Translations under genes and position numbers: made by a program
Shown: one piece after another, positions 51,565-60,366 of the stretch
Position numbering within the stretch: the first letter of the stretch is position 1
How the letters are laid out: each line of letters opens with the position of its first letter
The notes under the pieces: generated by a model
Seen by the model: the letters and a program-made list of their open reading frames with translations, nothing else
What the model was told of the DNA's origin: nothing
Databases searched by the model: none
Origin: Spirosoma endbachense
Lineage (GTDB): Bacteria > Bacteroidota > Bacteroidia > Cytophagales > Spirosomataceae
DNA: 64,000 nucleotides
NCBI RefSeq assembly: GCF_010233585.1
Contig: NZ_CP045997.1
Location: 4,841,284 to 4,905,283, forward strand
Reading direction: 5' to 3'

Positions 51565-52644
51565 ATGCTGGCCGCCCGTAGTTTCTGGCTCAAGTTTTCG
51601 GAGACTCTTTGCCTTCTTCTGGTACTGATCGGGATAACGCAGGCGTCGGAGGTTACCTCACGCTGGCAGTTTGAGGTAACCTCCGACTGGGCTAAACTAT
51701 GGCCTGCGCTGGCCGGGTTGCTGCTGCTTAGCTTTCTTATTGCCTTTAGCTGGCAGCGCAGCGGCAGGGGTGAAAAGCTGCATAGCCTGTTTCAGACTAT
51801 AATTGCGTTTTATGTTGCCTATGCAATTACTGGCTATGGTGCTGCTAAAATTCTGAAAACCCAGTTTCAGCCACCTAACTACATTCTTGAAACACCCATT
51901 GGCGACCTCAACGGTTTCTGGCTGACCTGGACCTATTACGGTTACTCGCAAACGATGGCCTACATTCTGGGCTGGACTCAGATTATAGGGTGTATTCTTC
52001 TGCTCTTCCGACAAACGCGGCTGATCGGCGTATTTGTGTTACTCCCCGTAATGGTCAACATTGATCTGATCGACCATTTTTACGAAATCTCTCCACTGGC
52101 TTATTACAACGCGCTTCACTATACATTCCTGCTGTTTTTCCTGCTCTTTCTGGATTATGACAAGCTCCGGCAGGCGTTCCTGTCGTATCAGGAAAAAGTG
52201 AGTCTAAATGGCCGGACCGTTCTGCTGAATGTCATACGGGTTTTGGTGATCGGGTTAGCGTTCTGGCGTATTGGTGCCCTGCGTGATGGCTTCCAGCCTA
52301 AAACGAAATTAAATGGGGTCTGGAAAATCGAAAGCATTGCCCGAAATGACAACGTCGTTGTGCCATCGGCTTATCAGGATTCGGTCTGGTCGAAAGTGTA
52401 TTTTGAATGGCGGTACGGCTGCCTGTTCAAATACCATCCCGACAAGTTTCAAAAACGGGATTTGCGGGGCAATTACAAGATCGACGAAACCGCTAAAATC
52501 ATTCGCATCGGCTTCCCAAACGAAAAGGGAGATTCGGCTGATTCGATGCGGGTTAATTATACGTTTCTCAACGATAGCACGCTGACCATGCAAGGACGTT
52601 ATAAAGCAGACTCGCTGGCGTTAAAGCTGCGAAAACTGATCTGA
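51565..52644 (+). CDS. Multi-pass membrane protein of unknown function with C-terminal lipocalin-like region
   Basis: 359 residues. Seven or so membrane helices (LCLLLVLIGITQA, LWPALAGLLLLSFLIAFSW, FQTIIAFYVAYAITGYGAAKIL, IIGCILLLF, IGVFVLLPVMVNIDLI, TFLLFFLLFL, VIRVLVIGLAFW) resemble DoxX-type proteins. The last 110 residues form a soluble beta domain: LNGVWKIESIARND, KVYFEWRYGCLFKYHPD, YKIDETAKIIRIGF, TFLNDSTLTMQGRYKADSLALKL. The start ATG at 51565 fits. No function can be named. Confidence 0.65.
   Translation: MLAARSFWLKFSETLCLLLVLIGITQASEVTSRWQFEVTSDWAKLWPALAGLLLLSFLIAFSWQRSGRGEKLHSLFQTIIAFYVAYAITGYGAAKILKTQFQPPNYILETPIGDLNGFWLTWTYYGYSQTMAYILGWTQIIGCILLLFRQTRLIGVFVLLPVMVNIDLIDHFYEISPLAYYNALHYTFLLFFLLFLDYDKLRQAFLSYQEKVSLNGRTVLLNVIRVLVIGLAFWRIGALRDGFQPKTKLNGVWKIESIARNDNVVVPSAYQDSVWSKVYFEWRYGCLFKYHPDKFQKRDLRGNYKIDETAKIIRIGFPNEKGDSADSMRVNYTFLNDSTLTMQGRYKADSLALKLRKLI
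51645..51687. repeat. 16-bp inverted repeat inside a coding region
   Basis: Arms 51645-51660 and 51672-51687 are perfectly complementary around 11 bases. In translation the two arms give EVTSRW and EVTSDW, a short peptide repeat in the first extracytoplasmic loop of the membrane protein at 51565. Confidence 0.75.
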
Positions 52645-52716
52645 TTAGTGCTTTTTTGGGAATTTCCTGCCCGTAAATTTATACCCACTCTTTAACTACC
52701 AATTTGTCATTCCTCC

Positions 52717-53772
52717 ATGCGTCAACTTTATTTTCTTCTTTTTGTCTGTATATCATTTGTGGCTACTGGACAAACTACACCGCCCACCGCTACACCAACC
52801 CCTGCCGCTCCCGATTTGAACGAACGCGTTCGACAACTGGAAGAGAATTTACGTTATTCAGATCAGGTATTGAACAAGAATATTGACGACCTGCTCTGGT
52901 ATCAAAAACTTGGCGATGTTGCGATTATCGATAAAGTACGTTATACCAGCAAGCCCCCGCATGTAATTAAAAATCCGACGGGACAGGGTGCCAGCAATCC
53001 GGTCATTATTCCGGCTTATACGTTTATTCCCAAAAAGTACGCAACGGCTAAGAAACTGCCCTTACTGGTTTTCGTTCACGATGGGGTTCATGGTGATTTT
53101 GGTACTTTATATGCCCATGTTGTGCGGGAGCTACTGGATCAGGGCTACCTGATCGTTGCGCCCGAATACCGGGGTAGCGTTGGTTATGGGGGCGGGTTTT
53201 ACAACCAGATTGACTACGGCGATTACGAAAATGACGATGTGCTGGCCGGGAAACGGTGGGCCGTTGAAAACATGCCGCAGGTAGACGCCGACCGCGTTGG
53301 TATTATTGGATGGAGTCACGGCGGAATGATTTCGCTCATGAATATTTTCGATCATCCTGAAGATTATAAAGTGGCCTATGCCGGTGTGCCCGTCAGCGAC
53401 ATCATTGCCCGGCTTGGCTATAAACCACAGCAGTACCGGACGATCTTCTCAGCCGCGACTCATATTGGTAAAGATCCTTCCGACAATGTAGCCGAATATC
53501 GTCGCCGGTCGCCGGTCTGGAACGCACAGAAGCTCAAAACACCCCTGCTGATTCATACCAATACCAACGACGAAGATGTGAATGTGCTGGAAGTCGAATC
53601 GCTGATCAATGCGCTGAAAGCCCATGAAAAGAAGTTCGAATACAAAATTTATCAGGATGCGCCGGGTGGACATAGCTTCAACCGGCTCGATACGAAACTG
53701 GCTCGCGAATCGCGCGAAGAGATTTATAAATTTCTCACTCGCTATCTGAACCCGCCTGCCGGTGTGAAATAG
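52717..53772 (+). CDS. Secreted alpha/beta hydrolase, prolyl-oligopeptidase (S9) type
   Basis: 351 residues with a signal peptide (MRQLYFLLFVCISFVATGQ) and a Pro/Thr linker. The alpha/beta hydrolase has the nucleophile Ser200 in IIGWSHGGMISL, the acid Asp285 in HTNTNDEDVNV and His319 in GGHSF. YLIVAPEYRGSVGYGGGFY is the oxyanion region of S9 enzymes. There is no propeller domain, so this is a stand-alone catalytic domain that may act on peptides or esters in the periplasm. The next gene, 178 bases downstream, has a propeller fused to an amidohydrolase. Confidence 0.85.
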   Translation: MRQLYFLLFVCISFVATGQTTPPTATPTPAAPDLNERVRQLEENLRYSDQVLNKNIDDLLWYQKLGDVAIIDKVRYTSKPPHVIKNPTGQGASNPVIIPAYTFIPKKYATAKKLPLLVFVHDGVHGDFGTLYAHVVRELLDQGYLIVAPEYRGSVGYGGGFYNQIDYGDYENDDVLAGKRWAVENMPQVDADRVGIIGWSHGGMISLMNIFDHPEDYKVAYAGVPVSDIIARLGYKPQQYRTIFSAATHIGKDPSDNVAEYRRRSPVWNAQKLKTPLLIHTNTNDEDVNVLEVESLINALKAHEKKFEYKIYQDAPGGHSFNRLDTKLARESREEIYKFLTRYLNPPAGVK

Positions 53773-53950
53773 GTGCGGTGCCAGAGACAGGTAGACCTAA
53801 GCCTGACAGAACTAAGGAGTCAAGGGTATCCGGTAGTGCCTGGATATTCAGCTAATAAGCATAAATCAGAAACCCATACCTACAGACAGTCATACGCTGC
53901 CTGATACGAACTTATTGCCTTCCTTTTTTCACTGCTAACTCACTATTCTT

Positions 53951-56900
53951 ATGAAGACCTGTTTTGAGTTTGCCAAGTTGCTGCTGCTTTTTGTGCTAAT
54001 CCTGTCGGGAGCTACTTCGGCTCTGGCCCAGTCTGATTCGTTGCGGATCACCGTCACGGAGGGGACCAATATGTCGGCTGCGCTTTCGCCCAATGGACTG
54101 TCCATTGTTGTTGATCTTCAGGGTACTATCTGGCTATTGCCTGCCAAAGGAGGAACGGCTCGTGCCTTGACCGATTTTCGGGATGATGCCCGACAGCCTG
54201 CGTGGTCGCCGGATAGCAAGCGTATTGTTTACTCATCGTTCCGCGATGGAACGTTCCATATTTATAGTGTTAAGCCTGATGGTTCAGACTTGCAGAAACA
54301 CACTAAGGGGGAATTTGATAACCGAGAACCATCCTATTCGCCGGATGGCAGTAAGTTGATTTTTTCGTCAGATCGCGGTGGTAATTACAACGTATTTGAA
54401 CTGACACTTAAAACCGGAGAACTCAAACAACTCACCGACAATGCAGGCAACGAATATGCACCATCCTACTCGTCGGACGGCAAACGGATTGCCTACGTAG
54501 CTACCCGCCCCGATGCGTCAGGGCTTTATGTCTGGGAAGGTGGTAAGGAAACACTGGCCTGGAAAACTGCCGCTACACTGGGGCCACCAGCCTGGTCACT
54601 GAACGGACAGTCACTCATTGTGCAGACGGCTGAAATTGGCAAAACCGCCTTGATTGTTAAAGACCTGAAACCCGATAGTGAACCGAAAGTCATCTCGGCC
54701 ACTGGCGAAGATGTATTTCCTTTCCGACCTTCGGTAGCAACGGACGGGTCTATCTGGTACACGGCCGATGGTGGTATCAAACATAAAACGGCTGATTTCG
54801 CCCGTACCGACAAGGTCACCTGGCAGGCAACGCTGGCATTACAGCGCAAACCCTACACCCGCAAAACGTACCTGCTCGATAACGCGAAGCCACGACCTGT
54901 TAAAGGCATCCGGGCTCCGGTTGTCTCGCCCGATGGGAAGGCCATTGCCTTTTCGGCACTTGGCGATCTGTACTGGCTGGATATTGGTAATCCTACACCT
55001 AAAAAGCTAACGGACGATGCCTTCATTGAAGCTGATCCGACATTCTCGCCCGATGGCCGGTTTCTGGTGTTTGTCTCCGATCGTTCGGGTAGTATTAATC
55101 TGTGGGCCAGAGATTTGAAAACCGGCCAGGATCGCCAGTTGACTAACGGAACAGAGGAAATTAGTACCCCCGTATTCTCACCGGATAGCAAACACATTGC
55201 CTTTTTCATGCTCGACCGGGCTGCTTTTGGGCGGAGTGTGTTGCATACGCTTGATGTGCCGCCATCGGAAGATCAGCCTACGCCAGTTCCCAAAAAGATT
55301 CATGATCAACTCTTTGGGCCTGGTGTGCCAAGCTGGTCGCCCGATGGGAAACAGATTGCCGTTTCGGCATTGGATGTCTATTCCAGCCGTTTTCGGGAGG
55401 GATTGAATCAGTTTTTGGTTATCCCCAGTGGAGGCAGTGGTAGCGCACTCGAACTGAAACCCGATTCATCGGGGCAAACCATCAGTTTCCGTGGACGCAG
55501 TGGTCCTGCCTGGTCGCCGGATGGTCACTGGATGGCCTACGTGCTCGATGGTGTTTTGTGGACATTGCCGGTTACCGCCGATGGGAAACAGACCGGATCG
55601 CCTGTTCAACGAACAAAGACACTGGCTGATAACATGAGCTGGACCGCCGACTCGAAGACATTGGTTTATCTGGCAGTCGATACGTTGAAGCAACTGGATA
55701 TTACCACCAATCGGGTTAGCATCATTCCGCTAAATTTCACGTATCAGGCGAAATTGCCTACTGATCAGACCATTATTCATGCCGGAAAGCTATTCGATGG
55801 AAAGACCAATGCGTATCGCGAAAATGTAGACATTATTCTGAAAGGAAGTCGTATTCAGGCTATTGAGCCGCATAAAGCCGGGCGAACGGGCAAACTGATC
55901 GATGCATCCAAACTGACAGTTATGCCCGGCCTCTGGGAAATGCATACGCACCAGAGTATTCTGGCGGGGGAAAAGCAAGGGCGTATCTGGCTCAGTCATG
56001 GCATTACGAGTATTCGCGAAACGGGTGCCGACCCGTATGATGCACTCGAACGACGCGAAGCCTGGGATGCGGGTATCCGGCCGGGGCCTCGTTCGTTTTA
56101 TACCGGAACACTCAATGAAGGCTACCGGCTTTATTACGGTCTGGCCACCAGTATTCGCAGTGAGGCACAATTGCGCATGGAACTTGACCGGGCCAAACGG
56201 CTGGACTACGATCTCCTGAAATGCTATGTGCGGCTCCCCGACCGGTTACAGCAATTGGCCGCTGATCTGGCGCATCAGATTGGCATTCCTGTAACGTCGC
56301 ACGAGCTCTATCCGGCCGTAAAATACAACATCGATGGAGTCGAACATTCATCGGCTACAAGTCGCCGGGGATTCTCCCCCAAACTCACGTCTACCAATCA
56401 TATCTACGGCGATGTACTGAACCTGATTGCTAAATCGGGCATGAACATGACCCCGACAACGAGTTTGCAGGGCGGTTTTGGCTACCAGACCCGACGCGAT
56501 ACGGCTCTGTTCAGCTATGCCCCATACATGCATTTTTATGACGAAAAATACCGAACCAACATGATGGCTCAGCAACAGACCATGCGTCGGATGATGCCCG
56601 GCGCAGTTGAAAATTTCAAGACGCTGGCCGGAAATGTGAAGAAGTTCATTGCTGCCGGTGGCCGGGTAACACCGGGTACGGATTCGCCCCTGATTCCGTA
56701 CGGACTGAGCTTACAGATCGAGCTACAGAACTGGGTTGAGGGTGGGGTAACTCCGTTCGAGACGTTGCGGGGAGCTACACTCTGGTCGGCGGAAGCGGCT
56801 GGTGTAGGCAAGGATGTTGGTAGCATTGAAGTAGGTAAAATCGCCGATCTAATTGCCGTTGATGGCGATCCACTAACCAAAATCCGGGACACCATGAACG

Positions 56901-56956
56901 TGAAATACACCATCAAAAATGGGCAGGTCTGGACGTTGGCGGAGTTGTTGAAATAA
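53951..56956 (+). CDS. TolB-like beta-propeller fused to an amidohydrolase
   Basis: 1001 residues with a signal peptide (LLLLFVLILSGATSALAQ). Residues 35-600 hold at least eight PD40/TolB repeats with the motif WSPDG/FSPDG-K (for example PAWSPDSKRIVYSSFRDG, PTFSPDGRFLVFVSDRSG). From about 615 the amidohydrolase follows: VMPGLWEMHTHQS (HxH metal site), SHGITSIRETG, TSHELYPA, GVEHSSA, GTDSPLIPYG (metal Asp) and GSIEVGKIADLIAVDGDPL. It resembles imidazolonepropionase-like secreted enzymes of Bacteroidota. The substrate is unknown, possibly a cyclic dipeptide or other amide. The HxH, His, His and Asp ligands appear complete. Confidence 0.9.
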   Translation: MKTCFEFAKLLLLFVLILSGATSALAQSDSLRITVTEGTNMSAALSPNGLSIVVDLQGTIWLLPAKGGTARALTDFRDDARQPAWSPDSKRIVYSSFRDGTFHIYSVKPDGSDLQKHTKGEFDNREPSYSPDGSKLIFSSDRGGNYNVFELTLKTGELKQLTDNAGNEYAPSYSSDGKRIAYVATRPDASGLYVWEGGKETLAWKTAATLGPPAWSLNGQSLIVQTAEIGKTALIVKDLKPDSEPKVISATGEDVFPFRPSVATDGSIWYTADGGIKHKTADFARTDKVTWQATLALQRKPYTRKTYLLDNAKPRPVKGIRAPVVSPDGKAIAFSALGDLYWLDIGNPTPKKLTDDAFIEADPTFSPDGRFLVFVSDRSGSINLWARDLKTGQDRQLTNGTEEISTPVFSPDSKHIAFFMLDRAAFGRSVLHTLDVPPSEDQPTPVPKKIHDQLFGPGVPSWSPDGKQIAVSALDVYSSRFREGLNQFLVIPSGGSGSALELKPDSSGQTISFRGRSGPAWSPDGHWMAYVLDGVLWTLPVTADGKQTGSPVQRTKTLADNMSWTADSKTLVYLAVDTLKQLDITTNRVSIIPLNFTYQAKLPTDQTIIHAGKLFDGKTNAYRENVDIILKGSRIQAIEPHKAGRTGKLIDASKLTVMPGLWEMHTHQSILAGEKQGRIWLSHGITSIRETGADPYDALERREAWDAGIRPGPRSFYTGTLNEGYRLYYGLATSIRSEAQLRMELDRAKRLDYDLLKCYVRLPDRLQQLAADLAHQIGIPVTSHELYPAVKYNIDGVEHSSATSRRGFSPKLTSTNHIYGDVLNLIAKSGMNMTPTTSLQGGFGYQTRRDTALFSYAPYMHFYDEKYRTNMMAQQQTMRRMMPGAVENFKTLAGNVKKFIAAGGRVTPGTDSPLIPYGLSLQIELQNWVEGGVTPFETLRGATLWSAEAAGVGKDVGSIEVGKIADLIAVDGDPLTKIRDTMNVKYTIKNGQVWTLAELLK

Positions 56957-56973
56957 GAAGTATCGTTGTTGAT

Positions 56974-57040
56974 AAACCGGGCTGTGAATACGAAATGCGA
57001 TGTGCATATTTGTATTCATAGCCCGGTTTTGTTTTGGTAC
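56974..57040 (+). terminator. Rho-independent terminator
   Basis: An 18-bp stem with one mismatch (56974-56991 with 57012-57029, AAACCGGGCT type) followed by TTTTGTTTTGG, 18 bases after the amidohydrolase stop. Confidence 0.8.
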
Positions 57041-57072
57041 GTTCGCTATGATCTTGATAGACAGATAATACA

Positions 57073-57801
57073 ATGAAAATAAGTGTCGCGCAGATTAGAC
57101 CAATTAAAGGCAACATTTCCGGTAATATCGACAGACACAAACGGTTAATTGACCTTGCTACTTCGTGTAAGGCAACTGTAATTTTCTTCCCGGAGCTTTC
57201 TCTGACCAGCTATGAACCAGAATTAGCCAAAGAGTTAGCGATAAATCAAGATGATACAAGGCTTGATGACTTTCAGCAAATTAGCGATACGACTAAAATT
57301 GCCATTGGACTTGGGGCTCCGACAAAAACGAAAACGGGCGTACAGATAAGCATGATCATTTTTCAACCTGACAAACCAAGGCAAACCTACTCAAAACAGC
57401 TACTTCATTCCGACGAAATTCCCTATTTCGAAAATGGCAATCAACAAATTATGTTGACGGTCGATAATGTCAGGATTGCACCTGCTATTTGCTACGAAAG
57501 TTTGCAGCCCGATCACGCTGACCAGGCAAGTAAACTTGGCGCAGACATTTATGTAGCAAGCGTTGCCAAATCACAAAATGGCGTAAGTAAAGCCATGATC
57601 CATTATCCTGAAGTTGCCAGGAACTACTCAATGCCCGTATTAATGTCAAATTGTGTCGGGTTTTGCGATAATTTTACGAGTGTTGGCTTGAGTTCTGTCT
57701 GGACAAAACAAGGGAAATTAGTTGGGCAACTTGACGACAAAAATGAAGGACTGCTACTTTTTGACACAGTAACGGAAGAAGTAACCAGGCAAATACTATA
57801 A
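57073..57801 (+). CDS. Carbon-nitrogen hydrolase (nitrilase superfamily)
   Basis: 242 residues, cytoplasmic. The catalytic triad is complete: Glu41 (FFPELSLT), Lys108 (TYSKQLLH) and Cys140 (APAICYESL). SVAQIRPIKGNISGNIDRH is the usual N-terminal strand and helix. The enzyme hydrolyses an amide or nitrile; the branch cannot be fixed. Codon use and base composition appear poorer in G+C than in the next genes, a hint of transfer. It is bracketed by a terminator and a 157-base gap, so it stands alone. Confidence 0.88.
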   Translation: MKISVAQIRPIKGNISGNIDRHKRLIDLATSCKATVIFFPELSLTSYEPELAKELAINQDDTRLDDFQQISDTTKIAIGLGAPTKTKTGVQISMIIFQPDKPRQTYSKQLLHSDEIPYFENGNQQIMLTVDNVRIAPAICYESLQPDHADQASKLGADIYVASVAKSQNGVSKAMIHYPEVARNYSMPVLMSNCVGFCDNFTSVGLSSVWTKQGKLVGQLDDKNEGLLLFDTVTEEVTRQIL

Positions 57802-57958
57802 AAAACGGCTGCTTTCAAAAGGCTTGCTATTGCCGGAACTTAGCTCAAGTCCCTCCTTATCCACCTACAGTTGCCCCTTCGTTCGGGAACAATTACCTTA
57901 GTGTCTGACGCAGCCTACTGAGTACCCGGTTTGCTGCCTGCCTAGACCGATAACCCGA

Positions 57959-59221
57959 ATGGAAACGATATTCACTACTGACCGTGTCCGGCCCTTACTG
58001 GCACAGGTCCGTGACTTTGTTCAGAACGAACTGATTCCTCTTGAAGACGGTTTCTCGCATCATGCCGTGGGCGAATTGATCCCGATACTCGACCAGAAGA
58101 GGGAGAAAGTCAAAGCCGCCGGGCTCTGGGGGTTGCATCTTTCCAAAGAGGAGGCAGGGCATGGTCTGACGCTCTGCGAATTTGGGCAGATTAGCGAACA
58201 ACTGGCTCATGCGCCATTTTTCGGGCATTATGTATTCGGTTGCCAGGCTCCTGATATTGGCAATACCGAACTGCTTCACAAATTTGCATCGCCCGAACTA
58301 CAAGAGCGGTATTTAAAGCCGCTTATGGAGGGCAAAATCCGAAGCTGTTTTTCGATGACCGAACCCGAATTTGCGGGCTCAAATCCTACCCGAATGGCTA
58401 CGACGGCCGTTCGCGATGGCAATGACTATGTCATTAATGGGCGCAAATGGTTCACATCTTCAGCGGATGGGGCCGCTTTTGCCATTGCCATGGTGGTTAC
58501 GAACCCCGATGCCGTTCCACACCAGCGTGCGAGTATGATCATCGTGCCGACCGATACGCCGGGTTTCAAAATAGAGCGAAACATTCCCGTTTTTGGTGAA
58601 GCAGGACAAGGTTGGTTCAGTCACGCCGAGGTATCGTATACCGATTGTCGCGTACCCATCACCAACCTGATTGGGGGCGAGGGAATGGGTTTCAGGCTGG
58701 CGCAGGAACGACTCGGTCCCGGCCGGATTCATCATTGTATGCGCTGGATCGGGAATGCCGAAAAAGCGATGGAGTTGATGTGCAAACGCGCAGCTTCCCG
58801 TGAAATCGAAGAGGGGGTGATGCTGGGCGAAAAACAATTTATCCAGGATTTCATTGCCGAAAGCCGCGCCGAAATTGATGCCAGTCGATTATTCGTACTC
58901 AATACCGCCCACATGATCGACACGGTTGGTGTTGCTGCTGTTCGCGATGCCGTTTCGGCCATCAAGTTTTACGTAGCCAATGCATTTCTGCGCGTGCTCG
59001 ATCGCGCTATACAGGTACACGGTGCCCTGGGCGTAACGGACGATACGGTTTTAGCGGCCATGTACCGTCATGAACGGGGTGCCCGTATCTGGGATGGGGC
59101 TGACGAAGTCCATAAGCAGAGTCTGGCGATTAGTATTTTAAAGAAATACGGCCTGGATGTTAAGAAGAAAGCCCGCGAATTGCAGGAGTTTCGCCGGATG
59201 ATGACTGCCGAACAATTATAG
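57959..59221 (+). CDS. Acyl-CoA dehydrogenase (ACAD10/11-like)
   Basis: 420 residues. The flavin site is CFSMTEPEFAGSNPTRMATTAV and the later WFTSSADGAAFAIAMVVTN. The C-terminal helical domain has RLGPGRIHHCMRWIGNAEKAMELMCKRA, QVHGALGVTDDTVLAAMYRHERGARIWDGADEVHKQSLA. It oxidises or, in the ACAD10/11 type, removes phosphate from 4-phosphohydroxyacyl-CoA in beta-oxidation, with FAD. The following gene encodes an aminoglycoside-phosphotransferase-like kinase, the same pair that is fused in eukaryotic ACAD10/11. Confidence 0.9.
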   Translation: METIFTTDRVRPLLAQVRDFVQNELIPLEDGFSHHAVGELIPILDQKREKVKAAGLWGLHLSKEEAGHGLTLCEFGQISEQLAHAPFFGHYVFGCQAPDIGNTELLHKFASPELQERYLKPLMEGKIRSCFSMTEPEFAGSNPTRMATTAVRDGNDYVINGRKWFTSSADGAAFAIAMVVTNPDAVPHQRASMIIVPTDTPGFKIERNIPVFGEAGQGWFSHAEVSYTDCRVPITNLIGGEGMGFRLAQERLGPGRIHHCMRWIGNAEKAMELMCKRAASREIEEGVMLGEKQFIQDFIAESRAEIDASRLFVLNTAHMIDTVGVAAVRDAVSAIKFYVANAFLRVLDRAIQVHGALGVTDDTVLAAMYRHERGARIWDGADEVHKQSLAISILKKYGLDVKKKARELQEFRRMMTAEQL

Positions 59222-59291
59222 ATTTTTGAGGGGTTTGGATTAATGGCCACACTCGCAAGGTTCTAACATCCTATAGCCAACATTCTCATTG

Positions 59292-60365
59292 ATGATTACT
59301 CCCGATTCTCCGCGCTCTGTTCGTTCAGGCGAAGAACTTGATCTACCCGTTCTTAATGCTTACCTCCGCGAATACGCACCGGCTATGGGCGAGGTGGTGG
59401 AGGTTCGGCAATTTCCCGGCGGTTTTTCCAATCTGACCTATTCGCTTCAAACGGCCACTGGTGAGTATGTGCTTCGTCGGCCACCGTTTGGCGCCAACAT
59501 TAAAGGTGGTCATGATATGGGTCGAGAATTCCGCGTGTTGTCCTTATTGACAGGGCAATACGACCGAATTCCCAATCCGGTCGTTTATTGTGAAACCGAC
59601 GATGTATTGGGCGCTCCATTCTACATCATGGAGCGCGTGCAGGGAATCATTCTTCGGGCGTCGATGGCTCCAACGCTGAATCTTGCTCCCGAACGTATGC
59701 GCCAGTTATCGGAATCATTAGTGGATAATCTGGCTGACATTCATGCGCTGGACATCAACCGAACCGGCCTGATTCAGTTAGGCAAACCCGAAGGATACGT
59801 ACAGCGGCAGGTTGAGGGCTGGCTCAAACGGTATCATAATGCCCAGACCGACACGATCCCGGCAATGGATACGGTAGGGGAGTGGTTACCCAGAAATTAC
59901 CCTATTGAGCAATTCCCGGCATTTTTGCACAATGATTATAAGTATGATAACGTCCTGCTGGCTCCAGATGACGTTACGGGTGAACCAACAGCTCATATTC
60001 GGGGCGTATTAGACTGGGAAATGGCTACCGTCGGTGATCCACTCATGGACTTAGGAGCAACATTGGCCTACTGGTCGGAAGTAACAGATAGCCCGGCTTA
60101 TAAAAATTTCAACCTGACCTGGCTGCCCGGTAATCTGACACGGCAGGAAGTCGCAGAACGGTATGCCCGGCGCAGTGGGCGTGACCTGTCGCATATTCTG
60201 TTCTATTACATGTTTGGTCTGTATAAAAATGCCGTGATTGCCCAGCAGATCTATGCCCGCTGGAAACAGGGTTACAGCAAAGACGAGCGCTTTGGCAAAA
60301 TCTTGCCGATGATTGTTGAACTGGCCAACAAAGCAGTCAGCGCCATTGACAGCGGTACAATTTGA
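59292..60365 (+). CDS. Phosphotransferase of the aminoglycoside-kinase fold (ACAD10/11 kinase-like)
   Basis: 357 residues with an ATG start at 59292 (a TTG codon directly before it is ignored). The kinase fold has GGFSNLTYSL (phosphate loop), YVLRRPPFG with the ATP-binding Lys/Arg region, FLHNDYKYDNVLL (catalytic HxDxxxxN) and GVLDWEMATVGDPLMDLG (metal-binding Asp). These match the phosphotransferase domain of human ACAD10/11 and bacterial LvaA, which phosphorylate 4-hydroxyacyl-CoA. It follows the dehydrogenase by 70 bases. Not an antibiotic-resistance kinase on context. Confidence 0.85.
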   Translation: MITPDSPRSVRSGEELDLPVLNAYLREYAPAMGEVVEVRQFPGGFSNLTYSLQTATGEYVLRRPPFGANIKGGHDMGREFRVLSLLTGQYDRIPNPVVYCETDDVLGAPFYIMERVQGIILRASMAPTLNLAPERMRQLSESLVDNLADIHALDINRTGLIQLGKPEGYVQRQVEGWLKRYHNAQTDTIPAMDTVGEWLPRNYPIEQFPAFLHNDYKYDNVLLAPDDVTGEPTAHIRGVLDWEMATVGDPLMDLGATLAYWSEVTDSPAYKNFNLTWLPGNLTRQEVAERYARRSGRDLSHILFYYMFGLYKNAVIAQQIYARWKQGYSKDERFGKILPMIVELANKAVSAIDSGTI

Positions 60366-60366
60366 G

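Noticed and set aside
59292..60365. Aminoglycoside resistance kinase
   Set aside because: The fold is shared, but the sequence pattern and the adjacent acyl-CoA dehydrogenase fit the ACAD10/11 kinase type.
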